Origin: JBEKTY01 sp049515555
GTDB lineage: Bacteria > Planctomycetota > Planctomycetia > Pirellulales > Thermoguttaceae
Assembly: GCA_049515555.1 (NCBI GenBank)
Contig: JBEKTY010000122.1
Coordinates: 1-24,417, forward strand
Direction: 5' to 3'
DNA: 24,417 nucleotides
The translations under genes were made by a program, and so were the position numbers. Position 1 is the first letter of the stretch. Each line of letters starts with the position of its first letter. Shown in pieces: positions 14,403-22,340 of this stretch. The notes beneath the pieces were generated by a model. It did no database searches. It was not told where the DNA came from and saw only the letters and a program-made list of their open reading frames with translations.

Positions 14403-14936
14403 TCAGTCCCCTTTTCCGTCCCTTTTCCGTCCCCACATTTTCGTTCCCTTGTCTTTCCGTTCCTGCTGCGACCCTCCGCCGGTATTCCTCGCAAGGGCAG
14501 ACGCGAGGTTGGATGCCAGCAGGCCAAATAGTACGCCAACCACAATGACAGGCACGGCCAGAAGCGGAAGTAGGCCCTCGGAGAGAGCCGAAGCGGTCCA
14601 TGCGTGTTCTTGCAGCGCGTGCTGCGCGCCAAGGTGTGCCCACACGTACAACATCGACAACAAGAGAGTGCCGCAGGCGAGGATGCAGTAGCCTCGTATC
14701 CTCCTGCCGTTTCTGGAAAAAGCCGCTGCTGCGCAGCCAATGCATGCAAACGGCGCCAATAGGAAAAGGCCGCCAGTGGGTTGGGCAACCTTGTAGTAAA
14801 CGGCTTGCGAAACAGCCCTGCTCCACGGCTCACGCGAGACAGACATTCGGGCAAACGCCTCCGAAGAAACGACGACCAGCGCCCCGAGGAGTAATCCTAA
14901 CGCAACAAACCGAAACCCCGGACTTCTGAGAAACAT
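14403..14936 (-). CDS. Membrane protein of unknown function
   Basis: The product is 177 residues. TTGGAGGGG lies just before ATG 14936. It has four likely membrane segments (about 9-29, 52-70, 79-101 and 118-143). The charged, repetitive tail (QQERKDKGTKMWGRKRDGKG) is encoded by GGGACGGAAAA-type tandem repeats, so the original end was probably overwritten. The gene starts 42 bases after the kinase stop on the same strand and could be the last gene of the sigma-FGE-kinase transcript. No family is recognised. Confidence 0.65.
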   Translation of the reverse strand: MFLRSPGFRFVALGLLLGALVVVSSEAFARMSVSREPWSRAVSQAVYYKVAQPTGGLFLLAPFACIGCAAAAFSRNGRRIRGYCILACGTLLLSMLYVWAHLGAQHALQEHAWTASALSEGLLPLLAVPVIVVGVLFGLLASNLASALARNTGGGSQQERKDKGTKMWGRKRDGKGD

Positions 14937-14978
14937 ATCCCCTCCAATAAGTGGTATTGTGTCGCCCGATCTCAGCCC

Positions 14979-17900
14979 TCAGAAACCGCTCATCACCGCA
15001 AAGCCAGCGGGGTGGTCTTGCGCGTTCCTCTCAGCATCGGCGAGTTCCACGCACCCGGCGGCAGCAGACTTTGCGGTCTTCCCTGCGGGCGGCGAGCCGG
15101 TGATCCTCACCGCCCGGTACATGTCAACGCGGTATACGGCAGTCGGGCCGCTCACCAACTCGGTCGTCACGAGCTTGCCGAGGGGGACAGGGTTGCCTTT
15201 CGCCGGGCAGACATCCAGCGACTTTAATTCGTCACTACTCCTGCCCCGAGCCGCATCCACGGCCTTAGTCACCTCGGCCAGAGGCACGCCGAATTCACGG
15301 CACTTCGCCCGGTCGATTTGCACGTGCGCTTGCTTCTCCTCCGGCCCCGGGAAGCTCTCGGGTCTTACGATCGCCCCGTCCGCGGAGAGCCGCTTGAGAA
15401 CAGCCTCGGAGAACTTTCGTAGGGCGTCCCCGCCGACCTGGCCCCGATCGACGAGCGTGATGGTCACGCGATTCGCGGTCTTCTCCGTGGCTTTCGCTTC
15501 CACTGCGACACCGGCGTGCTGGACCGCTTCGGGCAACATCGGCTGCGCCAGGGCGACACGGTTCTTTACCAGCGTCAGCGCGACCTTTGGATCGGCACGG
15601 GACTTAAAGCGCACCCAAGCGGTGTAGGTGCCGTCGTTGCGAGACTCGGACTCGAGCCGCAGCATCCATTCGACGCCATTGATTTGCTGCTCGATGGGCA
15701 CGGCAACGGTATCCGCAATCACCTCAGCACTTGCCCCGGGGTATTTTGCCGTTACCACGACGGTCGGCCCCTCCGCGCCGCCAAGCCGTGCCGCATCCGG
15801 ACCCTTTTCCGCCAGTTCCTTGATCGCCTGGGCAGCGAATTTCTCTCGGGTCTCTCTCACAAGCTCGGGATAAACGGAATTAGAAGGTGTGGGCTGATCG
15901 TGCGGCTCCGAAGCAGGCGGTGGCGAACTCGCCTGGGACTGTGCAACCCCGACTGGCTGTTTCAGGTAAGCGTTCAAAGAATCGATTGTGTACTCAACCT
16001 GCTTAGAGTCGCAGAACTGCCTGGCCTGGTCCACGGACACGTCAACCCATTGCTGGCGAAACCTACCGTCGATCAGTTCAAAGACGTTGGCAGACGATGG
16101 AAGAGGCTCGGCCCGATCCTCCGATACGGCAAGCGTGATTGTAGGCTCTGGCGGTCTGACGCTCACAGATATTAGTTCTCGCGGTTCATGCGTGCCATCC
16201 TTGACGAACGCTATGTATCGGACGATGCCCCCTTGTTCGCCCCATTGTACGCGCCAAGTCCCCCTCGCCGTCGTAGTAACATGGCTGCCGTGAGTAACAT
16301 GGCTGCTGTGTTGGAATTCGTGCTTGCTGAACGCCTCGTACCGCATGGTGAGGAAAATGACATATTGTATCAAGCACCAAACAAAAAGTACGACCAGTCC
16401 GATCAGAGCAACCCTGCCAGCCCTGTGCCGGCGGCCGAGGATACCGAACACCAGCGCCAGGCATTCGCACGACAGGAAGAAAGTCATCCCGGCCTCTGCC
16501 TTCAAGGTGGCGAGCGCCGCGCCGCCGAGCAGGCCAGCCATGAACAGCCCCAGCGCGATCCAGGCGAACGCGACACCGGTCCCGTTCGGCGGTGGCCGGT
16601 CGGCCGCGGATGGGGCCGGCCTTCCGGTGGCGGGAGCGGCGTGCCCGCGCGGACTTGCACCGACCGGTCTATTGATCGCGCGCCATGCCCAGCGGACGAT
16701 CGGGTAGTCGATGCCAAGCGCGAGAAGGACCACAGGAACGATGATGAGGAGGCTGCCTGGCTCGCCCGGGTCGATGAAGATGTGCGCGGTGCGAAGCAAG
16801 AAGGCCAGAGCGATGCCCGTAGCCACCACGATGACTGAGTCCAAGATCAGCAACGGGAACAACATTGCGTCGAACAGGGCCAGCCCCAGTCCGTACAATC
16901 GTCCCGCGGAATGTCGAATCTGGGAAATAGAGACCGCGCCCAGGATCGTGGTGCCCAGCGGCGCGGTGACGGCCGACGCAGAAGCGACCACGGCAAGGAG
17001 TATGGCAATCGTATTGAGCACCTGTTGCTGAAGGGGCGGCACCGGGAGCGGTTCGGGCCCTGCCGACGGAACTGAAAAAGACCCCAAGAAATAACCGGGA
17101 ACCATTAAGAAAAAAATTGGCGCCCAGACGGCCCCCGCGATGGCCAGGCGCGAGAACCGCGGCCACGCCGAGGGCCCGCCGCCGGCAGCAGGTAAAGGCG
17201 AACGGCGACGGGCGATGAGACGCGTCTCGGCGAACGCCGCCCGCACGTCGCGCTGACTCAGCACGACCAACGCCCAGATGCCGATCGGCAGGCCGACCAG
17301 GCAGGCCGGCGGAGAAATGATGGCCAAGATGCTGACGAGGATGGCTAGGCCATACGCTCTCAGCCGCCTCGTCTTCAACGCCCCGACAATCATCAAGGTG
17401 CTAAGAACAGCGGGGACAAGAGCAATCGCGACGAGCAACAGGATTCCCGAAAAGACGCCCTGCTGGATGGGTGGCTCCCCGACGCCGTCTCGCAGGGCGG
17501 CCCGAAGAGAGTAAAACAGAACAGCGAGAACGACCAGCGGAACCGCCAGCCAATTCAGGATTCCTGTGACCAGCAGTCCGATGGCCGGGCCTTGAACCTG
17601 GAGGCGAGCATGCTCGATGGCGGCATCACCGGGCGCGTGAGACGCCGGCATGCCACCGGCTCCGCCGGCGCTTGGACGAGGCGCGCCGGGATGCTGCGGC
17701 TCGGACCCGTCGCCGGCAGCAGGCAAAGGCGAAGTGGCGATCGTCTCCACGCGACTCTTGAGTTCGCTCGCCTGTTGATATCGCCGCGCGGGTTCCTTCT
17801 CCAGCGCCCGCAGCACCACCTCGTCCAATCGCACGTCGATCTGCACCTTCGTCGAGGGCGGGGCGAAACGGCCCAGCGGCAGCTCGCCGGTGAGCATCTG

Positions 17901-18671
17901 GTAGAATACCACGCCCAGCGAATAGATGTCGGCCCGGTGGTCCACTGCCTGCGGATGCTCCAGTTGCTCGGGGGCCATGTAGTGCGGCGTGCCCATCACC
18001 TGACCGACACCGGTCAAGGCAATATCCTTGGGCTGGCGGCCCATGAGCTTGGCCAGCCCGAAATCGGCGATCTTCACCCGACCGTTCTTGTCCAGCAGGA
18101 CGTTTTCGGGCTTGATGTCGCGATGCACCACCCCGGTATTGTGGGCGTATTGCAGGGCGTCGCAGATCTGCGGCACGATGGCCAGCGCCTCTTGCGGCGA
18201 AAGCTTTTTGGCATCCAGCAATTGCCGCAGGTTCACCCCGTCCACGAACTCCATGAGAAAGTAGTACATGCCGCCGCTCTGGCCCGAGTCGTGGACCGCG
18301 ACGATCTGCGGATGACTGAGCAGGGCCATCGCCCGGGCCTCGCGTGCAAACCGCTCGGCAAAGGCCGGATCCTGGGCGATCTGCGGCGAGAGGATTTTCA
18401 GGGCCACCAGCCGATTCAAGTGCTTCTGCCGGGCCTTGTAGACCATGCCCATCCCGCCCTGGCCCAATAATTCCAGGATTTCCAGGTCCGGGAAACAGGG
18501 CGCCAGTTCTGCCGGCGTCGGCGGCACGTAGGCGGCCGGGCCGGGCGGGCTCCCCCCGCCGCCGCTCTGCGTCTCCAGCCCCCGCTTCAGGAGACACGCC
18601 GGGCAGAGCCCGTGGGGCACGTCGGCCGCCATTTCCGCGCCACATTGCGGACATCGGTGCTCTTGGTCCAT
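14979..18671 (-). CDS. Ser/Thr protein kinase with multi-pass membrane region and RND-porter-like tail
   Basis: The product is 1230 residues. ATG 18671 begins a zinc ribbon (CPQC at 7-10, CPAC at 23-26). The kinase domain is about 64-312: glycine loop GQGGMG (70-75), Lys92, HRDIKPEN (183-190), DFG (203-205) and APE (233-235), all intact, so it should be active in the cytoplasm. A Pro/Ala linker leads to about ten membrane segments (363-775). The region 785-905 is unknown and probably extracytoplasmic. The tail (about 966-1215) resembles the porter domain of AcrB-type RND pumps: TAKYPGASAEVIADTVAVPI, then EQQINGV, NRVALAQPMLP, and HVQIDRAKCREFGVPLAEV. The RND membrane helices of a pump are not present. 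It is the third gene after a sigma factor and an FGE-domain protein. Confidence 0.9.
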   Translation of the reverse strand: MDQEHRCPQCGAEMAADVPHGLCPACLLKRGLETQSGGGGSPPGPAAYVPPTPAELAPCFPDLEILELLGQGGMGMVYKARQKHLNRLVALKILSPQIAQDPAFAERFAREARAMALLSHPQIVAVHDSGQSGGMYYFLMEFVDGVNLRQLLDAKKLSPQEALAIVPQICDALQYAHNTGVVHRDIKPENVLLDKNGRVKIADFGLAKLMGRQPKDIALTGVGQVMGTPHYMAPEQLEHPQAVDHRADIYSLGVVFYQMLTGELPLGRFAPPSTKVQIDVRLDEVVLRALEKEPARRYQQASELKSRVETIATSPLPAAGDGSEPQHPGAPRPSAGGAGGMPASHAPGDAAIEHARLQVQGPAIGLLVTGILNWLAVPLVVLAVLFYSLRAALRDGVGEPPIQQGVFSGILLLVAIALVPAVLSTLMIVGALKTRRLRAYGLAILVSILAIISPPACLVGLPIGIWALVVLSQRDVRAAFAETRLIARRRSPLPAAGGGPSAWPRFSRLAIAGAVWAPIFFLMVPGYFLGSFSVPSAGPEPLPVPPLQQQVLNTIAILLAVVASASAVTAPLGTTILGAVSISQIRHSAGRLYGLGLALFDAMLFPLLILDSVIVVATGIALAFLLRTAHIFIDPGEPGSLLIIVPVVLLALGIDYPIVRWAWRAINRPVGASPRGHAAPATGRPAPSAADRPPPNGTGVAFAWIALGLFMAGLLGGAALATLKAEAGMTFFLSCECLALVFGILGRRHRAGRVALIGLVVLFVWCLIQYVIFLTMRYEAFSKHEFQHSSHVTHGSHVTTTARGTWRVQWGEQGGIVRYIAFVKDGTHEPRELISVSVRPPEPTITLAVSEDRAEPLPSSANVFELIDGRFRQQWVDVSVDQARQFCDSKQVEYTIDSLNAYLKQPVGVAQSQASSPPPASEPHDQPTPSNSVYPELVRETREKFAAQAIKELAEKGPDAARLGGAEGPTVVVTAKYPGASAEVIADTVAVPIEQQINGVEWMLRLESESRNDGTYTAWVRFKSRADPKVALTLVKNRVALAQPMLPEAVQHAGVAVEAKATEKTANRVTITLVDRGQVGGDALRKFSEAVLKRLSADGAIVRPESFPGPEEKQAHVQIDRAKCREFGVPLAEVTKAVDAARGRSSDELKSLDVCPAKGNPVPLGKLVTTELVSGPTAVYRVDMYRAVRITGSPPAGKTAKSAAAGCVELADAERNAQDHPAGFAVMSGF

Positions 18672-18702
18672 GACGGCATTTCCCGTTTCTCGGGCGGCGT
18701 GG

Positions 18703-18731
18703 GCATCTATTCTATACTGAAGCAATCCGGA
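18703..18731 (-). promoter_or_regulatory. Leader core shared with sigma-gene leaders (copy D)
   Basis: Read on the - strand, CTCCGGATTGCTTCAGTATA, then GAATAGATG, matches copies A (21397-21426), B (9562-9590) and C (11237-11266). In this copy the TGTAACC box and sigma remnant are replaced by the palindrome 18733-18821. It lies 32 bases upstream of the kinase start. Confidence 0.55.
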
Positions 18732-18732
18732 G

Positions 18733-18821
18733 CCGTAGGGTGGGACAAGCGCAGCGCAGTCCCACCAGAATTCGTGCGACTAATGTTGGTGGGACCGCGC
18801 TACGCTTGTCCCACCCTACGG
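18733..18821. repeat. Long palindromic repeat with 35-bp arms
   Basis: CCGTAGGGTGGGACAAGCG with its continuation to 18767 pairs with 18787-18821 with two mismatches, around a 19-bp centre. It lies between the FGE-domain gene and the kinase gene, so a shared transcript would carry a very stable hairpin. The sequence type is a widespread dispersed repeat in GC-rich bacteria. Confidence 0.85.
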
Positions 18822-18892
18822 TCTTGACTCGTTCCGCAAAAGGAACTATTTACAACTGAAGACGACGTGCTGCCGGGCTCCGCTCGCTGGCC

Positions 18893-21343
18893 TCACTTGT
18901 CCGCCGGAGCAAGGCAGACGCGGAAGCCCAGGTGGCCGTAGCATTCCCCGGGCGGCCAGCCGAGGCGGCACGCCGACCGGCAGTACCACGCCGGGTAGTT
19001 CCAGCTACCGCCCCGAACCACGCGGTTCCCGCCCGAAGAAGATCCCGCCGGATCGTCTGTCGCCGACTTCGCATAATAATTGTTGTCGTGCAAGTCCTGG
19101 CACCACTCCCACACGTTGCCGTACATGTCATACAGCCCCCAGGCGTTAGGCCGCTTCTGCCCCACAGGGTGCGTCTTACTGCCTGCGTTGGTATTGAGCC
19201 AAGCGTACTCGCTCAGCACCTTCCCTTCCACTGCCAGCGGGAAAGGATTGGGCTGGGCGCTGAAGCACCACCGGCCCGTATTCCCCGCACGGCACGCATA
19301 CTCCCACTGTGCATCCGTCGGTAGCTCATACCGTCGCTTGGCGGCCTTTTCCCGAGGCGACTCCGACAGCCTCTGGCAGAACTCCACCGCATCGGCCCAC
19401 AGCACTTGCTCCACGGGCCTTCTCGGATCGCCCAGGAACTTGCTCGGATTGGTGCCCATCACGCGCTGGTATTCCTCCTGCGTCACGCACGCCGCGCCCA
19501 GCCAAAAGGGCTTGGTAATCCGCACATGGTGCCGCGGCCCTTCGCCCGGCAAATGGGCCATGTACCACCCGTCATCGCCATGTGCCTTCGACTCCTCGTC
19601 GATCAGCTCTTTCGGCGAGCCCATGTCGAACTCCCCGGGCGGGATGAGCACGAGCGTCATGCCGATGGAGTTGGCTTGGACTACGGCTACGTGAAGGTAC
19701 TTGGCCCACCGCGTCTGGTGCTGCTTGGCGGTCTTTTCGTCGAACGGCGCAACCGCCGGCGGCGGGTGGAGGCGGGCGGCCTCGGTCTTCGCCTCCGGCG
19801 CCGGCTCGTCGGCCGCTTGGGCAAGGCGCTTTTCAACCTTCAATTTCGTCAGGTCCGGCGCCAGGTCCGGCATCGCCTCCTGGTACCAGTGACCGGCACG
19901 CCGCCGCATGGCGGCCTTGGTCTTGCCCGCGGCCTTCTCGGCCAGGTCCCACCATGCGTCTCCCCGCGCGACCTTGTCCGCGGTCTTGGAAGGTTTCGAC
20001 GCCAGTTCCTCCGCGGCCAGCGACTTCAAGGCGTCATCGCTCCCCTTGGCCAAGAGCTTCAGGCCGTCGTCCCAATCGCCCTGCTGGAAGCAATACCAAC
20101 GGCCGACCGCCAGGCAGGCCGCCGGGTCGTCGGGCGCGGTCTTCAGTCGCTCCTGGGCTGTGAGAATCGCCTCGCGTTCGTGTCGCGCCTGCTGAAGGCG
20201 CTTGGCGCATTCGGCTAGGGCCGACTGTGCGGCCTTAATCGCCTCCGCTTCCTGATTCGCATCACTGAACCTCTTTTCTCGTTCGGCTTTGTCGGCCGGC
20301 GTGCGTGCGCGGGCCAACGCCGCCTTTGCCACCCGTTGGGCCGTCAGCGTCTGCGTTGCCAACCTGACCAGGGACTTGCCGGCCGCGTCCAACACGTCGA
20401 GGGCCTCGCCGATCGCGCCGCCGGCCGCAGCCTCTTCGGCGAACTTGACGCACGACGCGCCGATGGCCGAAAGCTGAGAAGCGCCGCCCACGGAACCTTG
20501 GGCCAAAAGCTGCTTCAGGAACCGTGCCTTCACCTGAGAGGGCCGGATGTCGAACCCGGCGGCGACAATGGCATCCACGGCTTCCAGCATCAGGTCCGCC
20601 GCGCCCGCGTCGCGGGCAATCTCCCCGGCGCTGCGCAGCAGCACGAACTGCTCGGCCCGGTTGGCCTCGTTCTTTCTACCGTCCTCCAGCAGTTTTCGGG
20701 CCAAGGCAGCCTTGGCCGCCTGGTCCTTGGCCTCGCCCGGCTTGTAGATCTCGTCGATCTCGGCCATCAGCCGCTTCTGCTCGTCCGCCGAAGGCGGAAC
20801 AAGCTTCTTGGCAGGGGCCCGCTGCCCGCTGGGCTCCGTCTTCTCGAGGGGCGAATGGTTCGAGGCGGGCCGCGCGTCCTTGTCTTCTTCAGGTTGGGGC
20901 TTGGCCTGGGCCACTGCCTCCGGCTCGGGTGGGTTCACCAGAGGCGCGGCTTCCGGATCATCGGCCTGCGACGTTCCCTTAGGCCCGGCGGCAGCCGGGC
21001 TGGGAGTCTCGTGCTTGGAAGGCTGGGGCGACCGCGGCGAAGCCTCCTTCGCGGGCGTGGCCGATGTTGCCGAGTCCGCGGCCCTCGTAATTTCTCCGTC
21101 GCCCGGTGCGCTGTCGTGCTCGGCGGCCAGCCACACCGCCGCCAGTCCGACGGCCGCCACGGTCAGCGCCGCAGCGGCAACGAACGCCATAGGCTTGCGC
21201 CGAGACTTCTTTCCCCGGCCATTTGAGGAGATCCCCGAGGAGCTCGGTATCCCTGTCTCGAACACCGCTGCAAGCCCCGGATCGAGAGGATCGGCCTGGG
21301 AGTCCTCCGCGGGTCCGCTGAAAGGATCGAACTTCTCCGACAT
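18893..21343 (-). CDS. Membrane-anchored FGE-sulfatase (sulfatase-modifying factor)-domain protein
   Basis: The product is 816 residues. GGAGGAAG lies before ATG 21343. A short cytoplasmic start (MSEKFDPFSG) is followed by a basic stop-transfer and one membrane segment (52-74). A Pro/Glu/Lys-rich spacer (to about 190) and a long Ala-rich helical region (about 190-520) of TPR-like type follow. The FGE-sulfatase domain at 558-816 has IPPGEFDMGS, ELPTDAQWEYACRAG, YGNVWEWCQD, RVVRGGSW and LGFRV. The family includes formylglycine-generating enzymes and non-enzymatic sensor or iron-binding relatives. Here the Cys pair is C-x3-C (CRSAC), not the C-x4-C of the human enzyme, so copper-dependent activity is doubtful. 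The domain probably faces the periplasm, and the gene lies between the sigma and kinase genes. Confidence 0.9.
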   Translation of the reverse strand: MSEKFDPFSGPAEDSQADPLDPGLAAVFETGIPSSSGISSNGRGKKSRRKPMAFVAAAALTVAAVGLAAVWLAAEHDSAPGDGEITRAADSATSATPAKEASPRSPQPSKHETPSPAAAGPKGTSQADDPEAAPLVNPPEPEAVAQAKPQPEEDKDARPASNHSPLEKTEPSGQRAPAKKLVPPSADEQKRLMAEIDEIYKPGEAKDQAAKAALARKLLEDGRKNEANRAEQFVLLRSAGEIARDAGAADLMLEAVDAIVAAGFDIRPSQVKARFLKQLLAQGSVGGASQLSAIGASCVKFAEEAAAGGAIGEALDVLDAAGKSLVRLATQTLTAQRVAKAALARARTPADKAEREKRFSDANQEAEAIKAAQSALAECAKRLQQARHEREAILTAQERLKTAPDDPAACLAVGRWYCFQQGDWDDGLKLLAKGSDDALKSLAAEELASKPSKTADKVARGDAWWDLAEKAAGKTKAAMRRRAGHWYQEAMPDLAPDLTKLKVEKRLAQAADEPAPEAKTEAARLHPPPAVAPFDEKTAKQHQTRWAKYLHVAVVQANSIGMTLVLIPPGEFDMGSPKELIDEESKAHGDDGWYMAHLPGEGPRHHVRITKPFWLGAACVTQEEYQRVMGTNPSKFLGDPRRPVEQVLWADAVEFCQRLSESPREKAAKRRYELPTDAQWEYACRAGNTGRWCFSAQPNPFPLAVEGKVLSEYAWLNTNAGSKTHPVGQKRPNAWGLYDMYGNVWEWCQDLHDNNYYAKSATDDPAGSSSGGNRVVRGGSWNYPAWYCRSACRLGWPPGECYGHLGFRVCLAPADK

Positions 21344-21396
21344 GACTTCCTCCGGCATTCTCGCGGGGCTCCGCCTGTGAAGGTACAACGCCGCCC

Positions 21397-21481
21397 ATCC
21401 ATCTTCTACTGAAGCATTCTGGAGGAAAGGTTACAGCGAGCCGCCGAAAACTCCTGGCGGACCGCTGAGAAGGAATCGTAA
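21397..21481 (-). promoter_or_regulatory. Leader between sigma and FGE-domain genes (copy A)
   Basis: It contains TGTAACC (21435-21429, - strand) followed after 16 bases by TCAGTAGAAG. The same block recurs at 9562-9640 and 11237-11300. TGTAACC also lies upstream of the sigma gene itself (22333-22327). The AAC core resembles the -35 element of many ECF promoters, so this may be a sigma-dependent promoter for the FGE-domain gene. This is inference. Confidence 0.4.
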
Positions 21482-22225
21482 CTACAAGCAGGACAAGAGG
21501 TAACGGATCTCCTCGTCGATATCCTCGGGGCACGCGACCGTCTGGGCGATTTCCCGTCGCAACAGCTCCCGATAACGCCGCCGGAGGCGGTGGGTCGCCG
21601 TCTTGACGGCCCCTTCGGTCATTCCCAGTTCCCCTGCCACTTGACCATAGCCGGACGAAGGCCGGTCCGCGGTCAGGAAGTGCTTCAGGCCGTCGAAGAT
21701 GGTCTGTTTTCCCTCGGCCACGAATTCCGCTTGCAGCCCCGCCAACACCCGCTCCAACACCGTGAGCACCCATTGCCGCTCGAAGAGACGCTCGGGAGTC
21801 AGGTTGTGGAACGGCTCCAGACCGTAACGGCTTTCGGCCGCTGGTGTGTCCAGGGAAATGACGACCTGTCCGCCACCGCGCTTCAGCGACCGGGAGCGGT
21901 CCCACTCGTTGGCCAGAAAATGCTTCAGGGCAGTCAGCAGGAAGGCGCGAAACTTGCCCTTCCGGCGATCCACGTCCGCCAGGTAGTTCTTCGCCATCAG
22001 ACGGGCAAAGAACTCTTGAGTCAGGTCCTCCGCCTCGTGGGCATCGTACTTGCGGCGTCGCACGTAAGCGTAGAGCGGATACCAATAGGTGCGACACAAC
22101 TCGGCCATCGCCTCGCCCGCACGGGAGGGCGATTCACCGTCCGCAGCCGCAAGAACGACCGTCCAGTGCGTGGCCGCAAATCCTCCTGCATCGGAAGGAC
22201 CGGAGGTAGGCGGCTGCTGGGGCAT
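21482..22225 (-). CDS. ECF-family RNA polymerase sigma factor
   Basis: The product is 247 residues from ATG 22225; an earlier ATG at 22264 is possible, and neither has a clear ribosome binding site. Region 2 is about 38-110 (YWYPLYAYVRRRKYDAHEAE, then DLTQEFFARLM). The linker holds SLDTPAAESRY, and region 4 is about 185-225 (GYGQVAGELGMTEGAVKTAT, a helix-turn-helix for the -35 element). The tail PEDIDEEIRYLLSCL is typical of the planctomycete ECF groups often found next to Ser/Thr kinases. There is no anti-sigma gene. Instead the FGE-domain protein and the kinase follow, suggesting control by phosphorylation. Fragments of the same tail recur at 9650-9695 and 11301-11330. Confidence 0.9.
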   Translation of the reverse strand: MPQQPPTSGPSDAGGFAATHWTVVLAAADGESPSRAGEAMAELCRTYWYPLYAYVRRRKYDAHEAEDLTQEFFARLMAKNYLADVDRRKGKFRAFLLTALKHFLANEWDRSRSLKRGGGQVVISLDTPAAESRYGLEPFHNLTPERLFERQWVLTVLERVLAGLQAEFVAEGKQTIFDGLKHFLTADRPSSGYGQVAGELGMTEGAVKTATHRLRRRYRELLRREIAQTVACPEDIDEEIRYLLSCL

Positions 22226-22326
22226 TGCACGCGTTTTCGCTCGGAGACCTGTCCAGGACCTCATGCCGTAAGGCGGAAAACCTTCCTTTGCCTGACGCCG
22301 ACTCTGTTTTCCCCTATTAGAACAGC

Positions 22327-22333
22327 GGTTACA
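22327..22333 (-). promoter_or_regulatory. Possible ECF -35 element of the sigma gene
   Basis: TGTAACC on the - strand, about 100 bases before the sigma start and just outside the 3' end of the reductase gene. It is the same heptamer as in leader copies A and B. It is a candidate autoregulatory promoter; the -10 element is not identified. Confidence 0.3.
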
Positions 22334-22340
22334 TTGCCAT

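Noticed and set aside
21482..22264. Sigma-factor start at 22264 in place of 22225
   Set aside because: The extra 13 residues are basic and not sigma-like. Neither start has a ribosome binding site, so the shorter form was preferred, with uncertainty.
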